This document shows positions 17,256 through 25,695 of a stretch of DNA of 64,000 nucleotides, one piece after another. Each line of letters begins with the position of its first letter. Positions within the stretch are counted from its first letter, which is position 1. Source of the DNA: CALZKI01 sp964567585 (GTDB taxonomy: Bacteria > Bacillota > Clostridia > Lachnospirales > Lachnospiraceae); the NCBI GenBank assembly GCA_964567585.1, contig CAZMND010000003.1, positions 6,339 through 70,338 of the forward strand. Direction: 5' to 3'. Below the pieces are notes generated by a model. The model saw nothing but the letters and a program-made list of their open reading frames with translations, was not told where the DNA came from and did no database searches. The translations under genes were made by a program, and so were the position numbers.

Positions 17256-17702
17256 TTATCCATTACTAAAACCTGCCCAAAAGAAATATAGGCTTCCCGC
17301 AAATTTCCCCAGTGCCATACTCGTTACCGCCAATCCCAGACCGTGTCTGAATCCAATTCTTCTTGTAAAAATGGGAATTGTATTGAGCATTTCACCAATC
17401 GCAAGTGCAAGACATCCTACAAACACTCCCGCAAAAAATCCACTGAATCCTAATGCTGTAAGACTCCCCTGTTCTCCCATATAACTTCCAATATCTATCC
17501 ATGGATAAAACAAACTGAAGATTCCGCCGATAACACTCCCCCATATAACGCTTTCTTCATACCAAATAATTTTGTCTCCGGTATGAGTTTTTCCGGCAAA
17601 TCTGGGAATCATTCCAATAACAAACAATACCGTAAACATCCCAAAGGATATCAGTAATCCTGCTGACAAACCCGTTATTGCCAAAAATACATTAGTCCAC
17701 AT
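17256..17702 (-). CDS. spoVAB: Stage V sporulation protein AB
   Basis: This is a membrane protein of about 148 residues with four hydrophobic segments and SpoVAB features (KIIWYEESVIWG, and LNTIPIFTRRIGFRHGLGLAV near the C-terminus). The start at 17702 (MWTNVFLAITG) fits the family and has AAGGAA upstream; a longer frame begins 11 codons earlier with a charged non-homologous leader. The gene overlaps the end of spoVAA by 11 bp, so it is translationally coupled. It is part of the SpoVA dipicolinate transport system in the inner spore membrane; its own biochemical role is unknown. Confidence 0.93.
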   Translation of the reverse strand: MWTNVFLAITGLSAGLLISFGMFTVLFVIGMIPRFAGKTHTGDKIIWYEESVIWGSVIGGIFSLFYPWIDIGSYMGEQGSLTALGFSGFFAGVFVGCLALAIGEMLNTIPIFTRRIGFRHGLGLAVTSMALGKFAGSLYFFWAGFSNG

Positions 17703-18333
17703 CAATTTCTTTTCCTTCTCTTTCCGATGTTGCAATCAATGCACGATTGACCTCATCCTCATAAATACGCATTTCTACTTCGATTGGCGTTGGGTCTTTT
17801 GTCAATCTTCTTCCACCTATGTGATTAAAGAAAATGCACATTCCGGCTGCCAACCCTACAGTATATGAAACTTCCAGAACGGAAAACCCATCCGATACTT
17901 TTCCCGTTACATTTTCATAAAATTTTGAAAAAACTGCAGTAATGCCTACATCATTATGAAAAGCCATAATGGTAAATGCTGTTCCAAAAAAACAAACAAG
18001 ACATACCAGCAGCACTTTAATCCATACGAAAACGGATTTGTATTTTTTCACTTTTACGAGCTCCACAATCGCATCCGGTTCTCCCAAATTAATGACCGTA
18101 TATCCCGGATATTTTTCCTGAACCATTTTGATAATCTGCATAACACTGATAATTACCCTGTTCGGTTTTTTGGGTGTTCCCTGTTTATTGGAAAATTTAT
18201 ATAACTGTATTGTTCTGACGTAACTTTGCACATGCACATCATTACAAAACACTGTACCCAAATCCCCGACAGTCACATCCGGTTTCATAAGTTGTGTTTT
18301 TTGCTCTAATTTGATGTAAACTGTTCCTGCCAT
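17692..18333 (-). CDS. spoVAA: Stage V sporulation protein AA
   Basis: This 213-residue protein has an N-terminal soluble domain beginning VYIKLEQKTQL, typical of SpoVAA (two small beta/alpha modules to about residue 125), followed by two membrane segments near 128-150 and 175-195. It is the first gene of the spoVA cluster and has a good GGAGG site. SpoVAA is a membrane component of the dipicolinate channel system. It starts 54 bp after the NlpC/P60-like gene. I saw no convincing sigma-G promoter in that gap, so transcription may begin further upstream. Confidence 0.93.
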   Translation of the reverse strand: MAGTVYIKLEQKTQLMKPDVTVGDLGTVFCNDVHVQSYVRTIQLYKFSNKQGTPKKPNRVIISVMQIIKMVQEKYPGYTVINLGEPDAIVELVKVKKYKSVFVWIKVLLVCLVCFFGTAFTIMAFHNDVGITAVFSKFYENVTGKVSDGFSVLEVSYTVGLAAGMCIFFNHIGGRRLTKDPTPIEVEMRIYEDEVNRALIATSEREGKEIDVD

Positions 18334-18387
18334 TTTTCCTCCGTTTTCCCTTCTATCTACTACCTATTTTTTACACTTTTACCGTTT

Positions 18388-19242
18388 TTATTCATCACGC
18401 ATTTTTAGTAATTTGTCCGGCTTTATTCCAAACACCTGGACAATTTCCAATACATCGGATTGCAGAAAATCCTTGGGTTTCACAATGAGACCTCTGTTTT
18501 CATCAATATCCAGACCCACCGCAAAATAGGCATACCAAACAAGATGTGCGCACTGGGTATATTCCGGTGTCGACTCATTTAGTGGTCTTAAATCTTTTAA
18601 AAGACTGTATTTTAGTCCCGTCAGATTTTGGGATGCATAAGCCGCTGCGCTCCTGGCAGGATTCTCATACCCTTCGTCCGTCAATTCGGCAATTACTTCT
18701 TCTTTTACCCTCAGCACGACAAAGGATGACAGTTTCGACCACTTTGACAATTCGCAAACACAGCTTCCGGCCTTATAGCTTCTGGCTTCTAAAATTTGAT
18801 TTTTATCCCCATCTATTACAATTGCCGCGTGACCATGTGGATAAAAACAAAGCCTTTGCGACATAGATACGAGAATATCCCCCGTTTTTAAATCTACAAT
18901 CTTTTTTTCTCCCACACCTTTAAACAGTTGTTCCTGATATACCTTTAACATGTTGTAAAATTCCGTTTGGTTACTACACAAATCACGGACCGCCTCCACA
19001 CCTTCCGCTCCAAGCCCTGTTTGTAAAAAAAGTTCTCTTGCAGTTTCCTCATCCATCGCCCCCGTGTAGACCTCTGTCAAATTTATAATTTCTTCCAAAT
19101 TCCTCTGACTATAACCGGGATACTCCGGCGAACTGTCACTGCTTCCATAATGATCCAGTACCTTAATAAATACCCCTGCAACAATAAATACAGCCATTAC
19201 TATGATAAGCCTTCTATAATAGGATTTTCTTCTCTTTTTCAT
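18388..19242 (-). CDS. Membrane-anchored NlpC/P60-like (permuted papain, YiiX type) protein
   Basis: This 284-residue protein has a single N-terminal membrane segment (about 11-28), then a helical region to about 120. A YiiX/DUF830-like permuted papain-fold domain follows: KTGDILVSMS, then GHAAIVIDGDKN with the likely catalytic His (near 140), and QCAHLVWYAYFAVGLD with the likely catalytic Cys (near 233). The family includes peptidases and amidases acting on cell wall or lipids. It would be anchored outside the membrane. It precedes spoVAA by 54 bp in the same direction, so a spore or cortex role is possible, but that is position-based inference only. Confidence 0.8.
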   Translation of the reverse strand: MKKRRKSYYRRLIIVMAVFIVAGVFIKVLDHYGSSDSSPEYPGYSQRNLEEIINLTEVYTGAMDEETARELFLQTGLGAEGVEAVRDLCSNQTEFYNMLKVYQEQLFKGVGEKKIVDLKTGDILVSMSQRLCFYPHGHAAIVIDGDKNQILEARSYKAGSCVCELSKWSKLSSFVVLRVKEEVIAELTDEGYENPARSAAAYASQNLTGLKYSLLKDLRPLNESTPEYTQCAHLVWYAYFAVGLDIDENRGLIVKPKDFLQSDVLEIVQVFGIKPDKLLKMRDE

Positions 19243-19263
19243 TTTCTAACTTCTATTCCTTTA

Positions 19264-19298
19264 TTGACGAACTATTTACGACTATGGTTTAATTAAAC
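19264..19298 (+). promoter_or_regulatory. plsY promoter with palindrome
   Basis: TTGACG (19264-19269), 18 bases, TTTAAT (19288-19293) on the plus strand. A perfect 12-bp palindrome GTTTAATTAAAC (19287-19298) covers the -10 box in the divergent region shared with the NlpC-like gene and could be a regulator site. Confidence 0.5.
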
Positions 19299-19323
19299 TA
19301 CAACAAATGAGGAGGTACATTTT

Positions 19324-19923
19324 ATGTTACAAACGATTACTCCCTTCGCGGTTGCAATCCTAATTGGGTATTTACTTGGTTGTTTTAATCTGGCATTTAT
19401 TATTTCCAAGGTAAAAAAAGTGGACTTGCAAAATACCGGTTCCAAAAATCTGGGAGCTTCCAACACCTTTATTACTGTCGGCAAAGGACTCGGCGTTTTA
19501 GTCGGTGCCTGCGATATCTTCAAATGTACGCTTGTAGTAATACTTGTAAGACTGATTTTCCCGGATATCAACTATTTGCCGTACATAGCAGGTGTTGCCT
19601 GCGTTATGGGGCATATGTTCCCATTCTATTTGAAATTTAAAGGTGGAAAAGGCTTTGCATCCTTTTTAGGTATGTCCCTTGGCATTCATTGGAAATATTT
19701 TATAGTCATTGGTATTTGTATTATATTAATCACCCTGATTACAAAATACATAGTTCTTGCCACAATGGCGACCGTTATCAGCTATCCGATATTCTTATTC
19801 TTCGATACAAAAAACTGGCTCGTTGTTACAATGGTTGCAGTTCTTTCCTGTATAATTATTATGAAGCATTACAAGAATCTTATTCGCATAGCAAAAGGCG
19901 AAGAATTCAAATTTAAAATATAA
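19324..19923 (+). CDS. plsY: Glycerol-3-phosphate acyltransferase PlsY-like
   Basis: This 199-residue integral membrane enzyme transfers an acyl group from acyl-phosphate to glycerol-3-phosphate, the first step of phospholipid synthesis. The three PlsY motifs are present: GSKNLGASN (about 39-47), GHMFPFYLKFKGGKGFA (about 99-115) and a C-terminal KHYKNLIRIAKGEE. The start has GAGGAGG upstream. It is monocistronic, with its own promoter and a terminator just after the stop. The sequence is slightly diverged from standard PlsY (SKN rather than SGN), so a paralogue of the housekeeping enzyme is possible. Confidence 0.9.
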   Translation: MLQTITPFAVAILIGYLLGCFNLAFIISKVKKVDLQNTGSKNLGASNTFITVGKGLGVLVGACDIFKCTLVVILVRLIFPDINYLPYIAGVACVMGHMFPFYLKFKGGKGFASFLGMSLGIHWKYFIVIGICIILITLITKYIVLATMATVISYPIFLFFDTKNWLVVTMVAVLSCIIIMKHYKNLIRIAKGEEFKFKI

Positions 19924-19937
19924 AAAGGCAAAAAAAT

Positions 19938-19971
19938 AACGCCGTAAGGAACTCTCCTTACGGCGCTTTTC
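19938..19971. terminator. Bidirectional intrinsic terminator between plsY and the purine permease
   Basis: The perfect GCCGTAAGGA / TCCTTACGGC hairpin (19941-19963) with a short loop is flanked by TTTT on the plus side and a run of T on the minus side. It ends both convergent transcripts. Confidence 0.88.
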
Positions 19972-19988
19972 ATTTTGTAAATATGTAA

Positions 19989-21404
19989 TTAGTGTGTTAC
20001 AAAGAACATAATTGTGAACATAATTCCAATTATCCATGTACCAATCTTAATATCTTTGATTTTGCCCATACCAAGTTTAATGATGATGTATGAAATAAGA
20101 CCAAATGCAATACCATAGCTGATGTTGTAAGTAAATGGCATAATTGCCATAGCAAGGAATGCCGGAACACCAACTTCTACATCTGTCCAATCAATATCTT
20201 TTACACAGTTAACCATTAAGATACCAACATAAATAAGTGCTGTTGCTGTTGCGCAAGATGGAATCAACTGTGCAACAGGGCTTAAGAACATTGCAATAAG
20301 GAATAATGCAGCTGTTACCATTGAAGAAAGACCTGTTCTACCACCTTCAGCAACACCTGATGAAGATTCTACGAATGTTGTAACAGTAGATGTACCGCAG
20401 ATAGCACCTGTTGTTGTAGCAACAGCGTCTGCAAGCATAGCTTTGTTCATATTTGGAACGTTGCCATCTTTATCTAATAAACCGCCACGTGCACATGCAC
20501 CATACAATGTTCCCATTGTATCAAACATATCTACAAGGCAGAATGCTAAAGCGGATGTAACAATTACAAGAACAAGGTTTGCTGTACCATTTGCAGCAAT
20601 ATATGCTGAGAAGTCAAAACCTTCTGTAAATACTTTAAATACAGCTTCTGAACCAAATGCTTTGAAAGAATCAATTGGATTGAAAGATAAGCTTGCTGCA
20701 AATCCGTCATAGAAGCCCGGTACTGTAAAGCCTAAAGCATAGTAAGCAACTGCACTTCCTAAAATACCCCAAAGGATTGCTCCTTTTACCTGTCTCTTAG
20801 AGAGAATCGCAATTGCTAAAAGACCAAAAATTGTTACTAAAATCGGCATAATTGATGCCCATGTAGCTGAACCTAAAAGGTTCATTGATACAAGATTTAC
20901 ACAAGTAGCTGAATCGTTAACAACAATACCTGCGTTCTGCAATCCAAGGAATGCAATAAATAAACCGATACCTGCCGGAATTGCTTTCTTTACTGCATCA
21001 GGAATCGCTTCAAAAATAAGCTTACGAAGTCCTGTTACTGTTAAAATAATGAAGATAACGCCATCAAGTAAAACTAACACCAATGCATTTGGATATGTAA
21101 GTCCAAGTCCAACACATACTGTATAAACAAAGAATGCATTCAGACCCATACCTGAAGCTTGTGCCAACGGAAGGTTTGAGAGTAAACCGATAAGCACTGT
21201 ACCTACTACTGCTGAAATTGCTGTGGCAATATAAATTGCACCATAACTTACTCCAAGAACGTTTGTACCATCTCCGAACGGATCTGCAAACATTCCTGCA
21301 TTAACCATTAAAATGTAAGCCATTGCCATAAATGTGGTAACACCGGCCATAATCTCAGTTTTCACTGTTGAGCCATTTTCTTTGACTTTGAAAAATTTCT
21401 CCAT
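19989..21404 (-). CDS. NCS2-family purine permease (AzgA/PbuG type)
   Basis: This 471-residue polytopic membrane protein starts MEKFFKVKENGSTVKTEIMAG, followed by TTFMAMAYILMVN, the hallmark of AzgA/PbuG hypoxanthine/guanine/adenine transporters. It carries the ASGMGLNAFF segment (about 84-93) and the ESSSGVAEGGRTGL segment (about 348-361), which contribute to purine binding in this family. Length fits. It would import nucleobases with protons. The start has AGGAGG upstream. The leader is only about 80 bases and shows no purine riboswitch fold. It is followed by a shared terminator with plsY. Confidence 0.94.
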   Translation of the reverse strand: MEKFFKVKENGSTVKTEIMAGVTTFMAMAYILMVNAGMFADPFGDGTNVLGVSYGAIYIATAISAVVGTVLIGLLSNLPLAQASGMGLNAFFVYTVCVGLGLTYPNALVLVLLDGVIFIILTVTGLRKLIFEAIPDAVKKAIPAGIGLFIAFLGLQNAGIVVNDSATCVNLVSMNLLGSATWASIMPILVTIFGLLAIAILSKRQVKGAILWGILGSAVAYYALGFTVPGFYDGFAASLSFNPIDSFKAFGSEAVFKVFTEGFDFSAYIAANGTANLVLVIVTSALAFCLVDMFDTMGTLYGACARGGLLDKDGNVPNMNKAMLADAVATTTGAICGTSTVTTFVESSSGVAEGGRTGLSSMVTAALFLIAMFLSPVAQLIPSCATATALIYVGILMVNCVKDIDWTDVEVGVPAFLAMAIMPFTYNISYGIAFGLISYIIIKLGMGKIKDIKIGTWIIGIMFTIMFFVTH

Positions 21405-21449
21405 TTTCTTCCTCCTATCTTTTGATAAAGTCGTAAAAAATACTCTTTT

Positions 21450-21478
21450 ATGTTATACTTTTTTTTCCAAAAAATCAA
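21450..21478 (-). promoter_or_regulatory. Purine permease promoter
   Basis: On the minus strand TTGATT (21473-21478), 17 bases, TAACAT (21450-21455), about 46 bases before the start codon. Confidence 0.5.
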
Positions 21479-21482
21479 CCTG

Positions 21483-22166
21483 CTATTCTTCCTTTTTATG
21501 AATTTTACGATAGATTAATACACCGATTCCACTAACTAATGCAAGTCCTCCTAAAAACAAGAGCCCATGCATATAATTTTCAAGCCCCAGTGCATCCCCG
21601 CCTATCGTGGAAATCAAAATTGCAGGAGTTCTTGCAATTCCCGTAATCAAAAGATACATCGGAATGCTCATATCCGTAAGACCGACCACATAAGTCAATA
21701 AGTCTTTCGGCGTCCCCGGAATAAAAAACACCAGAAAAACAAGTATATTTCTCTTTTTCTTATTTTTAAGTATGGAAATGCTTTCAATTTTTTTCTTCGG
21801 ATAGAACAATTCGGCAAACTTTTTACCAAATTTTCTGACTAGGACAATTGTCAATGCACTACCTGTCATAATACCTGTAACTGCAATAATTCCTCCTGCT
21901 ACCGAGCCAAAGGCATAGCCACAGGCAACCTCCAAAAGGCCTCCCGGAATCAGCGCCAGAATCACCTGTATAATAAACATAAACAGCATAATCAGAACAC
22001 CTAAAACATAATGTTCTTCCACAAAGTCCCTGAACATCTGTGGATTTTCAAAATAGTAATAAGTTGCCCAGATGCCAAGTCCTGTCAAAATACAGATAAC
22101 AAGGGATACCCCTAAAAGTATCCAAGCTGCTTTTCCTCTTGGTAGATTTTCTTTTAGAAATTTCAT
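21483..22166 (-). CDS. TVP38/TMEM64 family membrane protein
   Basis: This 227-residue protein has five to six membrane segments and the SNARE-associated/DedA-like core: GGLLEVACGYAFG (about 75-87) followed by FFIPGTPKDLLTYVVGLT (about 147-164), both characteristic of the YdjX/TVP38 group. The charged C-terminal tail (RKIHKKEE) is cytoplasmic. Family members are linked to lipid scrambling and membrane homeostasis; the specific function here is unknown. The start has AGGAG upstream. It follows the carD terminator and a possible TATAAT element, so it is probably a separate unit. Confidence 0.88.
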   Translation of the reverse strand: MKFLKENLPRGKAAWILLGVSLVICILTGLGIWATYYYFENPQMFRDFVEEHYVLGVLIMLFMFIIQVILALIPGGLLEVACGYAFGSVAGGIIAVTGIMTGSALTIVLVRKFGKKFAELFYPKKKIESISILKNKKKRNILVFLVFFIPGTPKDLLTYVVGLTDMSIPMYLLITGIARTPAILISTIGGDALGLENYMHGLLFLGGLALVSGIGVLIYRKIHKKEE

Positions 22167-22232
22167 TGATTTCTCCTGTAATGTGTGTCTTTAGTTTCTT
22201 TTATATTCCTTACCAAATTCACCCTAATTATA

Positions 22233-22264
22233 CAAAAAGCACTGTGTTTCCACAATGCTTTTTT
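22233..22264. terminator. Intrinsic terminator after carD
   Basis: AAAAAGCA.TGTG and CACA.TGCTTTTTT arms form a nearly symmetric hairpin 8 bases after the carD stop. On the minus strand it is followed by TTTTTG. Confidence 0.82.
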
Positions 22265-22271
22265 CCTCGTT

Positions 22272-22790
22272 TTAACAGTTCACTTCTTTACTTTTTTCCA
22301 CACTCTGCGTAATGTATTCTATCACTTCGTCCTTGTCCATCCCGAGCGCCAATCCGAGTTCTTCATATAATCTTTCTTCTGCCATGTGAAGATACTTACC
22401 ATCTACCACTGTCACTTTTTTCCCTTCTGCAATTCGGGACATTTTTCGTAAATAGAGTGTTTTTATAATTTTAATCCACTCCCTGCAATCACAGCTACGG
22501 TAAGCTGTCTTGTATATATCCTCTCGTCTTTTCTCGTCATCTACCCATAAAAGTTCAATGGACGGAATTTCTTCCACCAGTGCTTTTGCATCATCTTTCG
22601 ATGTTACCGGGCGCATAACTGCCTTATCACTGTCTACGGGCACGTAGACCTTGCTTCCCTGTGAGCCAAGCGGTGTCATTGTATAGTACAACTTATCTTT
22701 ACTAACACATGACATCTGCAATGTTCCTATTTCCTCTACTTTACATACGCCTGTTGTTCCATACACAATATACTCACCTACTGAAAACAT
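22272..22790 (-). CDS. CarD-family transcription regulator
   Basis: This 172-residue protein has an N-terminal RNA-polymerase-interacting domain (about 1-60, starting FSVGEYIVYGTTGVCKVEEI), shared with CarD/CdnL and the Mfd RID module, and a helical C-terminal domain (about 70-165). CarD proteins bind the RNA polymerase beta subunit and stabilise open complexes at many promoters. Length and order fit the family. The start has AAAGGAG upstream. A strong terminator-like hairpin sits only about 25 bases before the coding region and downstream of a plausible promoter. Confidence 0.9.
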   Translation of the reverse strand: MFSVGEYIVYGTTGVCKVEEIGTLQMSCVSKDKLYYTMTPLGSQGSKVYVPVDSDKAVMRPVTSKDDAKALVEEIPSIELLWVDDEKRREDIYKTAYRSCDCREWIKIIKTLYLRKMSRIAEGKKVTVVDGKYLHMAEERLYEELGLALGMDKDEVIEYITQSVEKSKEVNC

Positions 22791-22815
22791 TCCATTACTC
22801 CTTTTCTTAACTTGG

Positions 22816-22849
22816 AAAAAAAATCGCCCCGCCCAATGGGCGAAACGAT
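22816..22849 (-). terminator. Strong terminator hairpin in the zupT-carD gap
   Basis: On the minus strand a fully paired 12-bp stem (22838-22849 with 22823-22834, three G-U pairs) with a 3-base loop is followed by eight T residues. It most simply ends the zupT transcript. It also lies between a candidate carD promoter and the carD start, where it would act as an attenuator. Confidence 0.85.
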
Positions 22850-22873
22850 TAATCAGTTTGCCTTACAAATTTA

Positions 22874-22902
22874 ATTTTAACAAAAATTTTTTTTCTTCGT
22901 AA
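22874..22902 (-). promoter_or_regulatory. Candidate carD promoter upstream of the terminator
   Basis: On the minus strand TTACGA (22897-22902), 17 bases, TAAAAT (22874-22879). A transcript starting here would run through the 22816-22849 hairpin before reaching carD. Confidence 0.4.
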
Positions 22903-22939
22903 GCATTTTTTTCGATTATAGGAGCAATTTCCCACCGTT

Positions 22940-23695
22940 TTATGCCATAAAGGTATCCATCAAAACCATAACCAAAAAGCCGATAAGCAATGCATATGTG
23001 GCGAGTCTTTCGTATCCGTGACTATGAGTTTCCGGTATCATCTCATCGCTGATAACATAGAGCATCGTTCCCCCGGCAAATGCCAGACAAAACGGTAATA
23101 CTGCCGCCGAAACACCTGCGGCCAGATATCCGATAAAAGTACCCACCACTTCCACAAGTCCTGTCATAAGCGCAATCACGAAGGTTCTCCCTTTGGAAAC
23201 ACCGCTTAAAATCATCGGAGAAATAATAACCATTCCCTCCGGAATATTCTGCAATGCAATTCCAAACGCAATTGTCAAAGCATTTCCCATATCGCCTGCA
23301 CCAACGCCTACTCCTGCTGCCAACCCCTCCGGCAGATTATGTATGGCGATTGCAAGTACAAAAAGCATAACTTTGTTCAAATGTGCATTGTTTTTGTGTT
23401 CTTCTTCCTTTACACCGGTCAAATGATGCAGATGTGGTGTCAGTTTATCAGCAAAATTCAAAAAAACTGCCCCGCATAAAACGCCCGCTACCGTCATCCA
23501 AATGCCACTTTTTCCAGCCTGCTCCATAGATGGAATAATCAGTCCCAAAATAGCCGCAGCCAGCATGATTCCCGCTGCAAAACCGAGTATACCATCATTC
23601 CACTTTTCATCAATTTTCTTAAAGCAAAAACCGATAAGTGCCCCTATAACGGTGGCACCACCTATTCCCAGGGCAGTTAATGCTACTACTCCCAT
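22940..23695 (-). CDS. ZIP-family divalent metal transporter
   Basis: This 251-residue protein has eight predicted membrane segments. The two metal-binding helices carry the ZIP motifs HNLPEG (about 118-123) and QNIPEG (about 149-154), with a His-containing loop (HLHHLTGVKEEEHKNNAH) before them. It resembles ZupT/GufA importers of zinc, iron or manganese. The start has AAGGAG upstream. It is the last gene of a long minus-strand run, 49 bp after the nuclease-like gene, and is followed by a strong terminator. Confidence 0.93.
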   Translation of the reverse strand: MGVVALTALGIGGATVIGALIGFCFKKIDEKWNDGILGFAAGIMLAAAILGLIIPSMEQAGKSGIWMTVAGVLCGAVFLNFADKLTPHLHHLTGVKEEEHKNNAHLNKVMLFVLAIAIHNLPEGLAAGVGVGAGDMGNALTIAFGIALQNIPEGMVIISPMILSGVSKGRTFVIALMTGLVEVVGTFIGYLAAGVSAAVLPFCLAFAGGTMLYVISDEMIPETHSHGYERLATYALLIGFLVMVLMDTFMA

Positions 23696-23744
23696 TTTGT
23701 ATTCTCCTTAACTATATTCATTAGTTTATCATATGCCTTTTTTC

Positions 23745-24503
23745 TTAAAAGTTCCGTTCATAAAGATAGGCATTTTTTTCTTTTCCAACCTGTTTTATCA
23801 CATTCAGATGCGCCAGCACGTTCACCGCTGCTCCGGCTTTCTTTGATGATAATTTGGTTGCCTTTTGAAACATCTTCGTTGTAAACGGCTCACATAGCTC
23901 ATTTGGCACCAGTTCCTTAAAATCCTCCGGGGAATTTAAAAACTTATCTTCCACCAGTTCAACCGGGATTCTGTCAAATCTGTGAGAACCTCTTTTTTTA
24001 TCCGCACTGTACCCATTTAATAACCGGTACTCCTCCACATCCATAAGTATCAGGCGAAAATGCAGGTTCGGATGCTTTAGAAACATCTTTATTTTATACA
24101 ACTCATAAAAAGCCTCATAATAGTTCCCCTTTTTGGGCGAACGCCTTTTTTCGGAAAACTCACCCGTATTTTCATCAATCCAGATAAGCCACTTCGTATG
24201 CGGTATCGGATATACAACCGTAACATCTTTATCCTTTAGAAATTCCTCCAGTTTACCCCGAAGTCTGTTAAAACCGGCCGTCTGAATTTCCATAATTTCC
24301 CCATCGATTAAAATATCTGCCACATATCTTCCACACTTGATTTCATGATATGTTTCATCCGGTACAAGATACCTCTTTAATACCGCGTGAACTGTTTTTT
24401 CACTCAAGGTCCCTATTCCAAGACGCACTCTTTCCGTCTCTAAGACCGCTTTGCAGGATTTATGAAATTCTTCCTTATCTTCATTCGTCAGCTTCAGATT
24501 CAT
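23745..24503 (-). CDS. Predicted PD-(D/E)XK-like protein with C-terminal winged-helix region
   Basis: I do not recognise this 252-residue protein as a named family. Around residues 53-85 the pattern KCGRYVADILIDGEIMEIQTAGF looks like a restriction-endonuclease-like core: Asp at the start of one strand, then E-x-Q in the next. A conserved middle part (PIPHTKWLIWIDENTGEFSEKRRSP) and a C-terminal ~45 residues like a winged helix (KMFQKATKLSSKKAGAAVNVL) follow. The gene overlaps the end of the AI-2E gene by 23 bp and has only a weak ribosome site, so it is translationally coupled. Nuclease activity is a hypothesis. Confidence 0.75.
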   Translation of the reverse strand: MNLKLTNEDKEEFHKSCKAVLETERVRLGIGTLSEKTVHAVLKRYLVPDETYHEIKCGRYVADILIDGEIMEIQTAGFNRLRGKLEEFLKDKDVTVVYPIPHTKWLIWIDENTGEFSEKRRSPKKGNYYEAFYELYKIKMFLKHPNLHFRLILMDVEEYRLLNGYSADKKRGSHRFDRIPVELVEDKFLNSPEDFKELVPNELCEPFTTKMFQKATKLSSKKAGAAVNVLAHLNVIKQVGKEKNAYLYERNF

Positions 24504-25668
24504 CTTCTTTTGTCTCTTCTACCGTTTCAGTTTCTGCTTGCTCCGTTTCTACAGCCGGTGACGGAATTTGCTTTGCTTCCTTCTCAATTGACATATCGCG
24601 AAGTAATGTATAGATAACCGCCGTCAGAGGAATTGCAAAAATCATACCAAGAATACCGAACATTTCTCCACCTAAAATTGCCGCAATCAATGTAAAAATT
24701 GCAGGCAAACCAACCGAATCACCTACCACTCTTGGATAGATGAACTGTCCTTCCACGAACTGAACCACCAAAAATACGGCAATTTCCACCAATGCCATAA
24801 TCGGATTTGTGAGTACAATTAATAATGCACCAAATCCACAGGCAAGGAAAGAACCAATAAATGGGATAAATGAAAATACTCCTGCCAAAACCGAAATCAA
24901 TGCCGCATACGGAACCCTGAAAATTGCGAGCGCAATAAACATCATAATTCCCAAAATAACCGCCTCAAGACACTGTCCTGTAAGAAAAGAAGAATATGTT
25001 TCATTGATTGTGTGACCGAATTTAATGACTTTTTCCTTCATTTCATCTTTAAAAACAAGCCCCAGCAATTTAGTAAATCTTCTACCCAAAGCACGTTTAT
25101 CAATCAAAATATACACACAGATTACAATACCGATACCTGCAGAACCAACGCCTGAAAGTGCAGTTGTGGTTCCTGACATTACCTTACCAAGTACGTTACC
25201 TGCACTGTTACCTACAAGCCCCAGCCATTCCTGCCATGTTTTTTCGGATAAAATGGATTCCACCCATTCTGCATCAATACCCAGCCCTTCCAGGTTTTTC
25301 ATAATCGTCGGCAGCTGTTCCCTAAGGGTTTCATACATCTGTTTAATGCTGGAAACAAGATTTGGTACCATAATGACGATAACAAGTGCAATAATTAATA
25401 GCACACTTATGAAAGTAAGGACAAGACTGATTGCAATTGTGAGTCCTTCCTTCATCTTATTTTTCTTATCTATTTTTTTCAATAATTTCTCAAATCCACG
25501 CATCGGCACATTCAAAATAAATGCCATAACCGCACCGATTAGCAGCGGGAATGTAATACCGATAAAATATGAGAAAAAGTGCGGCAGTTTATCCAAATGA
25601 AAAGCGATTGCTAAAAATGCCGCAAATATCAACATATATGTAATCGGTCGTTTGGTTCTGTTTTCCAT
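24481..25668 (-). CDS. AI-2E family transporter
   Basis: This 395-residue membrane protein has the AI-2E (YdiK/YrrI) pattern: four N-terminal membrane segments, a central helical extracytoplasmic region, then segments around FSFIPFIGSFLACGFGALL and QFVEGQFIYPRVVGDSVGLPAI. The C-terminal 40 residues are acidic, rich in Glu and Thr. The family has diverse proposed roles (export, sodium/proton exchange, autoinducer transport) and the substrate here is unknown. The start has AAGGAG upstream. It is the fifth gene in the run that starts with the HD-GYP gene. Confidence 0.9.
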   Translation of the reverse strand: MENRTKRPITYMLIFAAFLAIAFHLDKLPHFFSYFIGITFPLLIGAVMAFILNVPMRGFEKLLKKIDKKNKMKEGLTIAISLVLTFISVLLIIALVIVIMVPNLVSSIKQMYETLREQLPTIMKNLEGLGIDAEWVESILSEKTWQEWLGLVGNSAGNVLGKVMSGTTTALSGVGSAGIGIVICVYILIDKRALGRRFTKLLGLVFKDEMKEKVIKFGHTINETYSSFLTGQCLEAVILGIMMFIALAIFRVPYAALISVLAGVFSFIPFIGSFLACGFGALLIVLTNPIMALVEIAVFLVVQFVEGQFIYPRVVGDSVGLPAIFTLIAAILGGEMFGILGMIFAIPLTAVIYTLLRDMSIEKEAKQIPSPAVETEQAETETVEETKEDESEADE

Positions 25669-25695
25669 AATATCTATCTCCTTAAACTAATCGTT

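Noticed and set aside
21405..21482. Purine riboswitch ahead of the purine permease
   Set aside because: The leader is about 80 bases, AT-rich, and shows neither the three-way junction nor the conserved loop sequences.
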